From Mycobacterium sp. SVM_VP21 (GTDB lineage: Bacteria > Actinomycetota > Actinomycetes > Mycobacteriales > Mycobacteriaceae): a stretch of 64,000 bases of DNA. The stretch lies in the NCBI GenBank assembly GCA_024758765.1, contig CP101406.1, positions 744,001 through 808,000 on the forward strand. The letters run 5' to 3'. Below are positions 46,311 through 53,799 of this stretch, piece by piece; the stretch's first letter is position 1; each line of letters starts with the position of its first letter. A model generated the notes under the pieces. That model was given only the letters and a program-made list of their open reading frames with translations, was not told the DNA's origin and did not search any database. A program made the position numbers and the translations under genes.

Positions 46311-46324
46311 GCACCGCGCGGTGC
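46311..46324. promoter_or_regulatory. Candidate MarR operator palindrome
   Basis: GCACCGC-GCGGTGC is a perfect 14-bp inverted repeat between the marR-type gene and the divergent type III PKS. Confidence 0.5.
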
Positions 46325-46446
46325 CGTCACGTCGGTGTGGGGCAATTGCCACCACGGCCCTGCTCGCAGAACGCAAAAGCAGAGGCCGGAAGGTTCAGCG
46401 CGGTAGCGGAATTGAACCGCTGAGGGCTCGGCAACGTGACACCGAC

Positions 46447-47499
46447 ATGACCCCATCTTCGCCTTCGCTCGCCGCGGTAGCCGCTGCATTCCCGCCGAAC
46501 CGATACAGCCAAGACGAATCGGCCCAGGCATTGGGCGACTTCGCCGGTCCCGAGTTTCGGCGGTTCTTCGATGCCAGCGGCGTCGCGTCCCGCCACCTGG
46601 CGTTGCCGTTGCCGCGCTACGCCGAGCTGAGCGGTTTCACCGAGGCGAACGACACCTTCATCGACGTCGCCCTAGACCTCGGTGAGCAGGCGCTGCAGGC
46701 GGCCCTGGACGCCGCCAAGGTCAAGCCGGCCGATGTCGACGTCGTGGTGTCGACGACGGTGACCGGGCTTGCCGTACCGACACTGGAGGCCAGGCTGGCG
46801 GCCCGGGTGGGGCTGCGGCCCGACGTCAAGCGAATCCCGCTGTTCGGCTTGGGCTGCGTCGCGGGTGCGGCCGGGATAGCCCGGATGTACGACTACCTGC
46901 GCGCCTACCCCGACCACGTGGCGGCGTTACTCGCGGTCGAACTGTGCTCGCTGACCATTCAGCGCGACGACCGTTCGATGGCGAATTTCGTGGCGGCCAG
47001 CCTGTTCGGTGACGGTGCGGCCGCCGTGATCGCGACCGGGGCGAATCGGCGCCCGGTCCGACCGAAAGCGCCGAAAGTACTGGCCACCCGCAGCCGGCTC
47101 TACCCCGACACCCAGGACGTGATGGGCTGGGACATCGGCACCAGCGGGTTCCGGATCCAGCTGTCCGTCGAGGTCGCCACCGTCGTCGAGAAGTATCTGG
47201 CCGAGGATGTTCGCAACTTCCTGGCCGACTGCGGGATGACCTCCGATGACGTGTCGACCTATGTCTGCCATCCCGGTGGGCCGAAGGTTATCGAGGCGGT
47301 CCAGGACGTGTTGGAGCTGCCTGCCGATGCGCTGGATCGGACCCGAACGTCATTGCGCGAGAACGGGAATCTGTCATCGGCCTCGGTACTCGACGTGCTG
47401 CGGGCCACCATGGCCGATCCGCCGCCGCCGGGCTCGTTCGGGCTGATGGTCGCGATGGGGCCGGGATTCTGCTCCGAACTCGTGCTGCTTGGCTGGTAG
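46447..47499 (+). CDS. Type III polyketide synthase (chalcone synthase-like)
   Basis: The 350-aa product starts at ATG 46447 (MTPSSPSLAAVAAAF). The catalytic triad of the thiolase fold is visible: Cys near 138 (LFGLGCVAGAAG), His near 274 (TYVCHPGGPKV) and Asn near 306 (LRENGNLSSASV), with the C-terminal GSFGLMVAMGPGF loop. Mycobacterial relatives (Pks10, Pks11, Pks18) make alkylpyrones or chalcone-like compounds from acyl-CoA and malonyl-CoA. No modifying enzymes sit directly adjacent except the divergent MarR regulator. Product is unknown. Confidence 0.93.
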   Translation: MTPSSPSLAAVAAAFPPNRYSQDESAQALGDFAGPEFRRFFDASGVASRHLALPLPRYAELSGFTEANDTFIDVALDLGEQALQAALDAAKVKPADVDVVVSTTVTGLAVPTLEARLAARVGLRPDVKRIPLFGLGCVAGAAGIARMYDYLRAYPDHVAALLAVELCSLTIQRDDRSMANFVAASLFGDGAAAVIATGANRRPVRPKAPKVLATRSRLYPDTQDVMGWDIGTSGFRIQLSVEVATVVEKYLAEDVRNFLADCGMTSDDVSTYVCHPGGPKVIEAVQDVLELPADALDRTRTSLRENGNLSSASVLDVLRATMADPPPPGSFGLMVAMGPGFCSELVLLGW

Positions 47500-47508
47500 C
47501 CCGACGCT

Positions 47509-47727
47509 TCAGCTGTTGATTCCGGCCGTCGAGAGACCGGCCCGCAATGCGCACAGCGCGTCGTGCAGGTCGCCTTTGACGGTGTCCTCGTCGATGCCGA
47601 GATCCGCGGCGATCTGCGCTGTCGCCCAGCCGAGATAGTAGGACCGATAGATCACCGCGCGGTACCGGCCCGACAGCCGGGCCAGCGCACCTTTGACCTG
47701 GTCCGCACTTCCCGACGACGGCGCCAT
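47509..47727 (-). pseudogene. Sigma-70 region 4 fragment (SigL-like)
   Basis: The 72-aa reading from ATG 47727 contains only sigma region 4: ALARLSGRYRAVIYRSYYLGWATAQIAADLGIDEDTVKGDLHDAL. The YY..WATAQIA.DL.I pattern recalls the C-terminus of mycobacterial SigL. Regions 2 and 3 and any anti-sigma gene are absent; sequence upstream is the TetR operator and divergent TetR gene. It lies on the same strand as map-adk-secY; in M. tuberculosis sigL (Rv0735) follows map. Most likely a truncated remnant, though a short DNA-binding peptide cannot be excluded. Confidence 0.7.
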
Positions 47728-47759
47728 CCCGTTCCGCCTCCGACCTGGTACACCTAGTC

Positions 47760-47785
47760 GTCCTTGTATCGACTGATACAAGGAC
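47760..47785. promoter_or_regulatory. TetR operator palindrome
   Basis: GTCCTTGTATC-N4-GATACAAGGAC is a perfect 11-4-11 inverted repeat 56 bp upstream of the TetR start. Size and symmetry fit a TetR dimer site controlling tetR and possibly the downstream ABC exporter. Confidence 0.8.
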
Positions 47786-47841
47786 ACCATAGATGTATGA
47801 CCCACGACATTTCTATCTTTTTGTCCGCTACCCTTTGAGAC

Positions 47842-48450
47842 ATGCCCGCCGTGCCGAATTTTCAGGCCGAGGTCCGGCAGATGCTGTACAACCGGATCCT
47901 CGACGCGGCCCACGCGCTGGTCTGCGCCGAAGGCTGGCAGGCGGTGAACATGTCGCGCATCGCCGCCACAGTCGGCGTCAGCCGGCAGGTGCTCTACAAG
48001 GAGATCGGCGCGAAACAGGCGCTGGGCGAGGCCTTGGTTCAGCGCGAGACCACCCGATTCATTGCCGGGGTGATCACGGCCATCCAGTCCCGCCCCGACG
48101 ACGTCGCTGCCGGTCTGGCCGCCGGCGCCGCCTTCACCCTGCGCGCAGCTGCCGACGATCCCCTGGTCAACGCGACGTTGACCAGCGAGAACAACACGGA
48201 GGCGGGCCTGACTCCGCTGCTGACTGTGGGGCCGACACCGATCCTGGCCGGTGCGATCGAGGCCATGGCGGCTGCGGTCCGGTCGTCCTACGACCTGCCG
48301 GACGCCATCGACCGGCAGCTGAATTCGATCGTCGAGGTCGACGTCCGGTTGACGCTGAGCCATCTGCTGCAGCCGATGGGTGGCATCGACGATGCCGTCC
48401 GCCAGATCCACGCCACCCTGCGCGCACTGTTAGACGCCGCGGCGTCCTAG
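47842..48450 (+). CDS. TetR-family transcriptional regulator
   Basis: The 202-aa product has the N-terminal TetR helix-turn-helix (RILDAAHALVCAEGWQAVNMSRIAATVGVSRQVLYKEIGAKQALG) and a helical ligand domain with GVITAIQSRPDDVAAGL. Start ATG 47842 follows TTTGAGAC. The strong palindrome at 47760-47785 should be its binding site. It lies 104 bp upstream of the ABC ATPase in the same direction, so the exporter is the expected target. Confidence 0.92.
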   Translation: MPAVPNFQAEVRQMLYNRILDAAHALVCAEGWQAVNMSRIAATVGVSRQVLYKEIGAKQALGEALVQRETTRFIAGVITAIQSRPDDVAAGLAAGAAFTLRAAADDPLVNATLTSENNTEAGLTPLLTVGPTPILAGAIEAMAAAVRSSYDLPDAIDRQLNSIVEVDVRLTLSHLLQPMGGIDDAVRQIHATLRALLDAAAS

Positions 48451-48553
48451 GCGTCCGTCGGTGCATTCTCCCGACACCCGGTCCCCCACACTGAACCGCG
48501 CAGCGCCGCCACGCGTGTCAAGGATTAGAAACCGCGGACAGGGAGTGACGCCC

Positions 48554-49435
48554 TTGCACACCGATCTTCATCTTCATCAGGATCCGTCGCGCCTGCGCGA
48601 GCTGACCATCGAACTGCGCGACGTCGTCCGCGAGTACCGGATCGGCGGGCAGCGGGTGCGCGCACTCGACCGGATCAACCTGCATCTCACCGGCGGCCAG
48701 TTCGTATCGATCGTCGGGCCGTCGGGTGCGGGCAAGAGCACGCTGCTGCACCTGCTCGGGGCGCTGGACTCCCCCGACAGCGGTTCGATCATCTTCGACG
48801 GCTCCGAAATCGGCCGGCTCGGGGACGAGCAGGCGTCGGCGTTTCGCCGGCGCCGGGTGGGGTTCGTCTTTCAGTTCTTCAACCTGCTGCCAACCCTGTC
48901 GGCGTGGGAGAACGTAGCCGTTCCGCAGCTTCTCGACGGCAGCCGACTGGACAAGGCCAAGCGCGATGCGATCGGCTTGCTGGATCGGGTCGGGCTCGGC
49001 AACCGGGTCGAGCACCGTCCGGCGGAGCTGTCAGGCGGCCAGTTGCAGCGCGTCGCGATAGCACGGGCCCTGATGATGGATCCGTCGCTGATTCTCGCCG
49101 ACGAACCCACCGGAAACCTCGACTCCGCAACGGGCGCTGCGATTTTGCGGCTGCTTTCCGAGGTGGCGCACGAGGGCGGCCGCTCCCGGATGGTGGTGAT
49201 GGTGACCCATGACCGCGACGCCGCCGCGGCCACCGACCGGGTGATCAGCCTGCAGGACGGCCGGGTCGGTTCCGACAGCGGTGATCGCAAGCGCGGCGAA
49301 GCCGGGCGAAGCGGGTCGCCGCCCAACCAACACAGCGGTGATCGCAAGCCCGGCGGAGCCAGGCGAAGCGGGTCGCCGCCCAACCAACACAGCGGTGATC
49401 GCAAGCGCGGCGAACGGGCGACGGTCCGGCGATGA
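48554..49435 (+). CDS. ABC transporter ATP-binding protein (LolD/MacB type) with repeat-encoded tail
   Basis: The start chosen is TTG 48554, 8 nt after AGGGAG; GTG 48545 is in frame but overlaps that Shine-Dalgarno. The ~293-aa product carries Walker A GPSGAGKSTLL, Q-loop VFQFFNLLPTLS, signature ELSGGQLQRVAIARAL, Walker B LILADEPTGNLDS and the H-loop MVTHDRD. It powers the FtsX-type permease overlapping its end (ATGA). The last ~45 residues are not part of the ABC fold: they are two copies of a 19-residue unit (GDRKRGEAGRSGSPPNQHS and a variant) plus a partial third, encoded by a 57-bp DNA repeat inserted in frame. Confidence 0.92.
   Translation: MHTDLHLHQDPSRLRELTIELRDVVREYRIGGQRVRALDRINLHLTGGQFVSIVGPSGAGKSTLLHLLGALDSPDSGSIIFDGSEIGRLGDEQASAFRRRRVGFVFQFFNLLPTLSAWENVAVPQLLDGSRLDKAKRDAIGLLDRVGLGNRVEHRPAELSGGQLQRVAIARALMMDPSLILADEPTGNLDSATGAAILRLLSEVAHEGGRSRMVVMVTHDRDAAAATDRVISLQDGRVGSDSGDRKRGEAGRSGSPPNQHSGDRKPGGARRSGSPPNQHSGDRKRGERATVRR
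49275..49417. repeat. In-frame 57-bp tandem repeat at the ATPase-permease junction (MIRU-like)
   Basis: Units begin at 49275, 49332 and 49389 (two full, one partial), each starting ACAGCGGTGATCGCAAG. The array extends the ATPase frame and ends just before the ATGA overlap with the permease, as described for mycobacterial interspersed repetitive units. Confidence 0.85.
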
Positions 49436-51930
49436 TGTCGGCAATCGCCGCCACCGCGAGCCGATTACGGCTGTTCAGTCTGCGCGAATTGGCCGTACAC
49501 CGGCGGCGCACCCTCGCATCGATCACGGTCATGGCCGTGTCGGCGATGTATTTGGTGGCAGTGCTGGGCATCTTCGGGTCGATCACCGGTTCGGTGAACC
49601 GACTCTCCGACGGGATCGCCGGGATCGCCACACTCGAGGTGTCCGGCGTCACCGATGCCGGATTTCCTGACGCGCTGGCGACCGAGGTGGCCCGGGTTCC
49701 CGGCGTCGCGACTGCGGCGCCGCTGATCCGGGCGACCACTCCCACGGCCACCGGGACAATACTGTTGTTCGGCGCGGACGCCAGCAGCGTGGCCCTGGCC
49801 GGAGCGTTGGCCGACGCGCTGGCCCATCCGCCGACGGCGCCATCGGCGACACCGAGCGGCGTGCAGGTCGGACCCGGGGTGGGCCACGGCAAAGGCGACG
49901 GATTCCGGCTGGGCACGACCTGGGTCACGGTGACGCAAGTACTCACCGGCAAGCATCTCGCCGATCTCAACGGCGGCAACTATGTGCTGGCCCCACTTGC
50001 CTTGGCGCAGAACATCACCGGGCGGCTGGGTCAGCTCGATTCGATCCTGATCACCACCAAGCCGGGCGCGGACCCCGCCGCCGTACGCACCGCGGTGACT
50101 TCCGCCGTCAACGGGCGAGCGATCGTCGCCGAACCACGGATGCGCGCCACTCGCGCCGGCGACGGCGTCAAGCTGATGAACTACATGGCGCTGATGGGCG
50201 CGGCGGTTGCGTTGGTGGTCGGGGCATTTCTGGTCTACACCACCATGACCATGGCGATCGCCCAACGCCGCCCGGCCATCTCGACACTGCGCGCGATCGG
50301 GGGCCGCCGCTCTACCATCGTCACGGACCTGATCGGTGAAGCCGCAGCCCTCGGCGTGCTGGGCGGAGCCGTCGGCGCGGTCTTAGGAATATTCCTGGGC
50401 CACTTGGCTATCCAACGACTCCCCCCGGCTGTCACGCAGGGACTCGAAGCCCGGGTCGAGTACTGGTTGCCCGGCTACGCACTGCCGGTCGCAATAGCAG
50501 CGACGGTCCTCAGCAGCGTGACCGCGGCAGCCATGGCGGCGCGGCAGGTCTACAAAGTGTCGCCGATCGAGGCGTTGGCGCCGGTCGGGGCTTCCGCCGC
50601 CGACACCGTCCCACGCCGGCTGCGGACGGTGACCGGAGTCGTGGCCGTCGCCGTGATCACGGTGTCGTTGTTCATCATCGTGGGCCATCGCGGCGCCACC
50701 TCCCTGGCCGCGATGATCGCGGTGTTCGGCGCCGAGATCGCGCTTGGCTTTGCCCTCACCGCGTCCCTGGTCGCCGCGGCGGCCGCCGCCGCCCGGACCT
50801 TCGGAACGGTCGGCGCGGTCGGGGCTGCGACGATCGAGCGTGCGCCGCGGCGGGTGTGGGCCACCGTGATGACCGTACTGATCGCCGTGGTCACCACGGT
50901 GGTGGTCACCGGTACCGACAACGACATGATCTCCTCGGCGCGCGCCATCTTCGCGCCCGTCGCGGGAGTCGACGTATGGGTGAGCGCGAACGCTCCGGAC
51001 AGCTTTCCCACCGACGCACTGCCGCAAGGCCTGGAAGATCGCGTGGCAGCGGTACCGGGGGTAGACCGGATCAGCCCGGGCGCCTACGGATTTGCGGTGA
51101 TCGGTGGCACCCGGGTAATGCTCGACGGATTCTCCCCCGGGTCGGCCGATCCGCTGTTTCGCGCGCTCGGTGAACAGACGCGCCGCGACGTGCTCGACGG
51201 CCGGGGCGTGGTGCTCTCGCAGGACCTGGGCACCACCCTGGGCGTACGGGTTGGCGACGAGCTGCACCTGCAGACACCGCGCGGCCCTCGGCAGGCGCCG
51301 GTGCTAGCGCTGGTGCCGTACTTCTCGACGGTCATCGGAACCGTCGGGATCGGCCTCGACCAACTACGCGCCTGGTTCGATCGCCCGGCGGTGACCACCC
51401 TGCAGGTGACCGCCGCCGACGGGGTCGATCCGGCGAGGCTGCGCACCGACATCCGCCGAGTGGTCCCCGAGCCGAACTACGTCTATGACGGACGGACCGC
51501 TCTGGCGGGCCTCGAGGCGCCGCTGCGCCAGAGCATGGTGATCGCCAACACGGTGCTGCTCATCGTGGTGTTCGTGGCCGCCGTGGCCTTGTTCACCACC
51601 TTGACGCTCTCGGTGCTCGAACGTCGCCGCGAGATCGGCGTGCTGCGGGCGATCGGCGCCAATCGCCGCTTCACCGTGCAGATGGTGTTGGCCGAAGCGG
51701 TGGGCATCGGGGTGGTCGGCGGCCTGGCGGGGCTGGCGATCGGTCTGACCGATCAGTGGCTCTACAGCCTGGTCAGCGCTGAGATCATGAATTTCACCGT
51801 CACGTTCCAACCGAGCGCGGCGGCACCGGCCTACGCCGCGGGCGCGGTGGCGATCAGCCTGCTCGGCTCGGTGCCGCCCGCACGACGAGCCGCCCGGCTC
51901 AACATCATCGATGCGGTCGCCAGCGAATAG
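49432..51930 (+). CDS. FtsX-type ABC transporter permease
   Basis: The 832-aa protein has an N-terminal membrane helix (residues ~22-45, SITVMAVSAMYLVAVLGIFG), an extracytoplasmic MacB-like domain, three helices with FtsX core (ALMGAAVALVVGAFLVYTTMTMAIAQRRPAISTLRAIGG), a central pair of helices, a second periplasmic domain and a second FtsX core (VLLIVVFVAAVALFTTLTLSVLERRREIGVLRAIGA). The duplicated architecture is usual for DevC/MacB-like exporters of lipids or peptides. ATGA overlap couples it to the ATPase. It converges with the exported gene at 51945. Confidence 0.92.
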   Translation: MMSAIAATASRLRLFSLRELAVHRRRTLASITVMAVSAMYLVAVLGIFGSITGSVNRLSDGIAGIATLEVSGVTDAGFPDALATEVARVPGVATAAPLIRATTPTATGTILLFGADASSVALAGALADALAHPPTAPSATPSGVQVGPGVGHGKGDGFRLGTTWVTVTQVLTGKHLADLNGGNYVLAPLALAQNITGRLGQLDSILITTKPGADPAAVRTAVTSAVNGRAIVAEPRMRATRAGDGVKLMNYMALMGAAVALVVGAFLVYTTMTMAIAQRRPAISTLRAIGGRRSTIVTDLIGEAAALGVLGGAVGAVLGIFLGHLAIQRLPPAVTQGLEARVEYWLPGYALPVAIAATVLSSVTAAAMAARQVYKVSPIEALAPVGASAADTVPRRLRTVTGVVAVAVITVSLFIIVGHRGATSLAAMIAVFGAEIALGFALTASLVAAAAAAARTFGTVGAVGAATIERAPRRVWATVMTVLIAVVTTVVVTGTDNDMISSARAIFAPVAGVDVWVSANAPDSFPTDALPQGLEDRVAAVPGVDRISPGAYGFAVIGGTRVMLDGFSPGSADPLFRALGEQTRRDVLDGRGVVLSQDLGTTLGVRVGDELHLQTPRGPRQAPVLALVPYFSTVIGTVGIGLDQLRAWFDRPAVTTLQVTAADGVDPARLRTDIRRVVPEPNYVYDGRTALAGLEAPLRQSMVIANTVLLIVVFVAAVALFTTLTLSVLERRREIGVLRAIGANRRFTVQMVLAEAVGIGVVGGLAGLAIGLTDQWLYSLVSAEIMNFTVTFQPSAAAPAYAAGAVAISLLGSVPPARRAARLNIIDAVASE

Positions 51931-51944
51931 CTTTCTCGACTGGC

Positions 51945-52439
51945 TCAGACGAGACCGAGCTGGATGAGCTCGATGAAGAACTCGGCGAAGGGGTCCGTAA
52001 AAGGCAGGGAGAACGTAAAGTCCAGATCCGGATTGTCCGGAACGATGAACGTATTGACCGTCTCCCCGGCTACCCCGATGCTCGCAGCCCCGAACCCCAG
52101 GTTGTCCTCCGGATCGGTTCCCGACGTCAGAATGTCGGTGAACATCGGCGTTTGAAGGACGACCGCAACATAGTTGCCGTCATCGGGATCGCCAGCCGAG
52201 GTGAGGGTGAACAACCCGAAATCGGTGGTGTGACTGATGAAGTCGGGATCGTCGCCGGCGGCGAACAGCGGGGCACTCAGATCGCCGGTGTCACCGACAA
52301 ACCACGGGTCGGTGCTGACGCCGCGGCCGCCCCCGTCTGCGTAGGCCGGGGGGCTGCTCGCCAACGGGGCGAGCCCGGCGGCCAACGCTGCACCGACACC
52401 TACCGCCGCCCGGCGCCGGCTCGCAACCGTTCTGCTCAT
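51945..52439 (-). CDS. Exported protein of unknown function
   Basis: The 164-aa product has a twin-Arg-containing basic start (SRTVASRRRAAVGVGAALAAGLAPLA) and a signal peptide ending near AYADGG. The mature part is acidic (STDPWFVGDTGDLSAPLFAAGDDPDF, VPDNPDLDFTFSLPFTDPFAEFF) and lacks Cys. I do not recognise the family. Its ATG overlaps the upstream methyltransferase stop by four bases, so it is the last gene of the 55.0-51.9 kb minus-strand cluster. Confidence 0.72.
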   Translation of the reverse strand: MSRTVASRRRAAVGVGAALAAGLAPLASSPPAYADGGGRGVSTDPWFVGDTGDLSAPLFAAGDDPDFISHTTDFGLFTLTSAGDPDDGNYVAVVLQTPMFTDILTSGTDPEDNLGFGAASIGVAGETVNTFIVPDNPDLDFTFSLPFTDPFAEFFIELIQLGLV

Positions 52440-53119
52440 GTTGGGAATTCCAATCTTTCGACGTTACCTAGCCCACGTTCTCGCCTGCTCGGCGGTTCAC
52501 CCCGCACGGTGGCGAACCCCTGCAGCTGCGGTGTGCACGGCGGCGGCACCGGAGTACGTCGAATGCTGTTCAGCGCGGTGGTGTCGAATCCTGCTGCGGC
52601 GATGGCGTCCAGCGTCCGCCGGTTCGGCCGGCAGCCGGACGCCAGCCATGCCCACGGCTTCGCGATCAGGTCCTGGAATCGGCCCATCGCGCCGTCACCA
52701 CGGACATGCTCGAGTACGACCAGCCGGCCGCCTGGGGCCAGCACTCGGCGAATCTCGGCGAGGGTGGCATCGACGTCGTCGACCGAGCACAGCACGAGAC
52801 CGACGTGTACCGAATCGAAGCTGTTGTCCGGGAACGGGATCGACTCACCAACTCCGTCGACGATTTCCACCGGTATGCCGTGACGGCGCCCGACGGCGAC
52901 GGCCATCCGGCGCATCGCGGGCTCCGGCTCGACGGCCGAAACCGACGTCACCGCCGCGGGCAGAAACATCAGATCCGCTCCGGGCCCGAGGCCGATCATC
53001 AATAGCCGGCCCATCGCGTAGCTCATGGCCGTACGCCGGTACCGCCGATAGAACAGCCGGTCGAAGAACGGCATTCCGAGTCGATACACATACGGGAACA
53101 ACGGGTTACGGCGTGGCAT
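52436..53119 (-). CDS. Class I SAM-dependent methyltransferase (UbiE/Coq5-like)
   Basis: The product is 227 aa from ATG 53119 (MPRRNPLFPYVYRL), overlapping the preceding gene by 14 bp; a later Met (MPFFDRLF) is an alternative. SAM-binding motif I is LLMIGLGPGADLMFLP, post I VSAVEPEPAM, motif II PFPDNSFDSVHVGLVLCSVDD and motif III VLAPGGRLVVLEHV. Methyl acceptor is unknown; neighbours (FAD monooxygenase, DUF4389 membrane protein) suggest modification of a small lipid or quinone-like compound. Stop overlaps the exported protein start. Confidence 0.85.
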   Translation of the reverse strand: MPRRNPLFPYVYRLGMPFFDRLFYRRYRRTAMSYAMGRLLMIGLGPGADLMFLPAAVTSVSAVEPEPAMRRMAVAVGRRHGIPVEIVDGVGESIPFPDNSFDSVHVGLVLCSVDDVDATLAEIRRVLAPGGRLVVLEHVRGDGAMGRFQDLIAKPWAWLASGCRPNRRTLDAIAAAGFDTTALNSIRRTPVPPPCTPQLQGFATVRGEPPSRRERGLGNVERLEFPT

Positions 53120-53765
53120 CGATCGCCCACAGCTCGCCCTGATCCAGCCGGAAAGGCGGATACTCATCACGCATCAAGGAGACGTACACGGCCACCCGGT
53201 AACGCCACCGAACGATGCCCAACAGCAGGTCCGACATGCCGGTCGGGATCGTGCCGGTGACCAACAACGTCAACGCTGTGATCACGCACAGCAACTGCAA
53301 CGCGGGCTCGAGCGCCCAACACATCAGGATCTGCGGCAACCCCAACAACCACCATTTGACCAACACCGCCCGGCGCTCGAGCTGTTCGGGGTAATCGACC
53401 TGCAGATCGGCCGGATAATCGGGCCGAGACGCCAGCGTGAACGGCGGGTATCGGTCGGTGCTGTTCATCGGAAACCGGTAGTTCATGACCCGCCATGACC
53501 AGCGCAGCACACCCACATTGAAGTCGAAGATCCAGCGCGGATAGCGACCGGTGATCGCAATCGCCACTCCGGCAACGAAAGTCAGCGGCAGGTAGGCCAG
53601 ATACAGCACGATCAGAATCGGGTAGTGCGGAGTGGCCAGCACGCACCATTTGAACAGCCACAGCCAGCGCGAGGGACTGTCGAATTCACCGCGCACCCGT
53701 ACCGGATCCGCCGGTGCCGGCGCGACGGGACGAACGGTCACATCGTCACGCGCGGGAAGCGACAT
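53106..53765 (-). CDS. DUF4389 membrane protein
   Basis: The 219-aa product starts at ATG 53765 (MSLPARDDVTVRP), with GGAGGG upstream. It contains two tandem DUF4389 units: WLWLFKWCVLATPHYPILIVLYLAYLPLTF...GRYPRWIFDFNVGVLRWSWRV and a second LVKWWLLGLPQILMCWALE...LLLGIVRWRYRVAVYVSLM, each ending with a YPPF motif. About four membrane helices. Function is unknown. It overlaps the methyltransferase downstream; the monooxygenase ends 35 bp upstream. Confidence 0.85.
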   Translation of the reverse strand: MSLPARDDVTVRPVAPAPADPVRVRGEFDSPSRWLWLFKWCVLATPHYPILIVLYLAYLPLTFVAGVAIAITGRYPRWIFDFNVGVLRWSWRVMNYRFPMNSTDRYPPFTLASRPDYPADLQVDYPEQLERRAVLVKWWLLGLPQILMCWALEPALQLLCVITALTLLVTGTIPTGMSDLLLGIVRWRYRVAVYVSLMRDEYPPFRLDQGELWAIDATP

Positions 53766-53799
53766 CGGTCCGCCCTCCTCAATGGCTGCGATCTGTGGG

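Noticed and set aside
47509..48411. A 300-aa minus-strand protein including the sigma fragment
   Set aside because: Upstream of 47727 the frame runs antisense through the TetR gene and its operator and shows no sigma region 2 or 3 sequence, so only the region 4 part is real.
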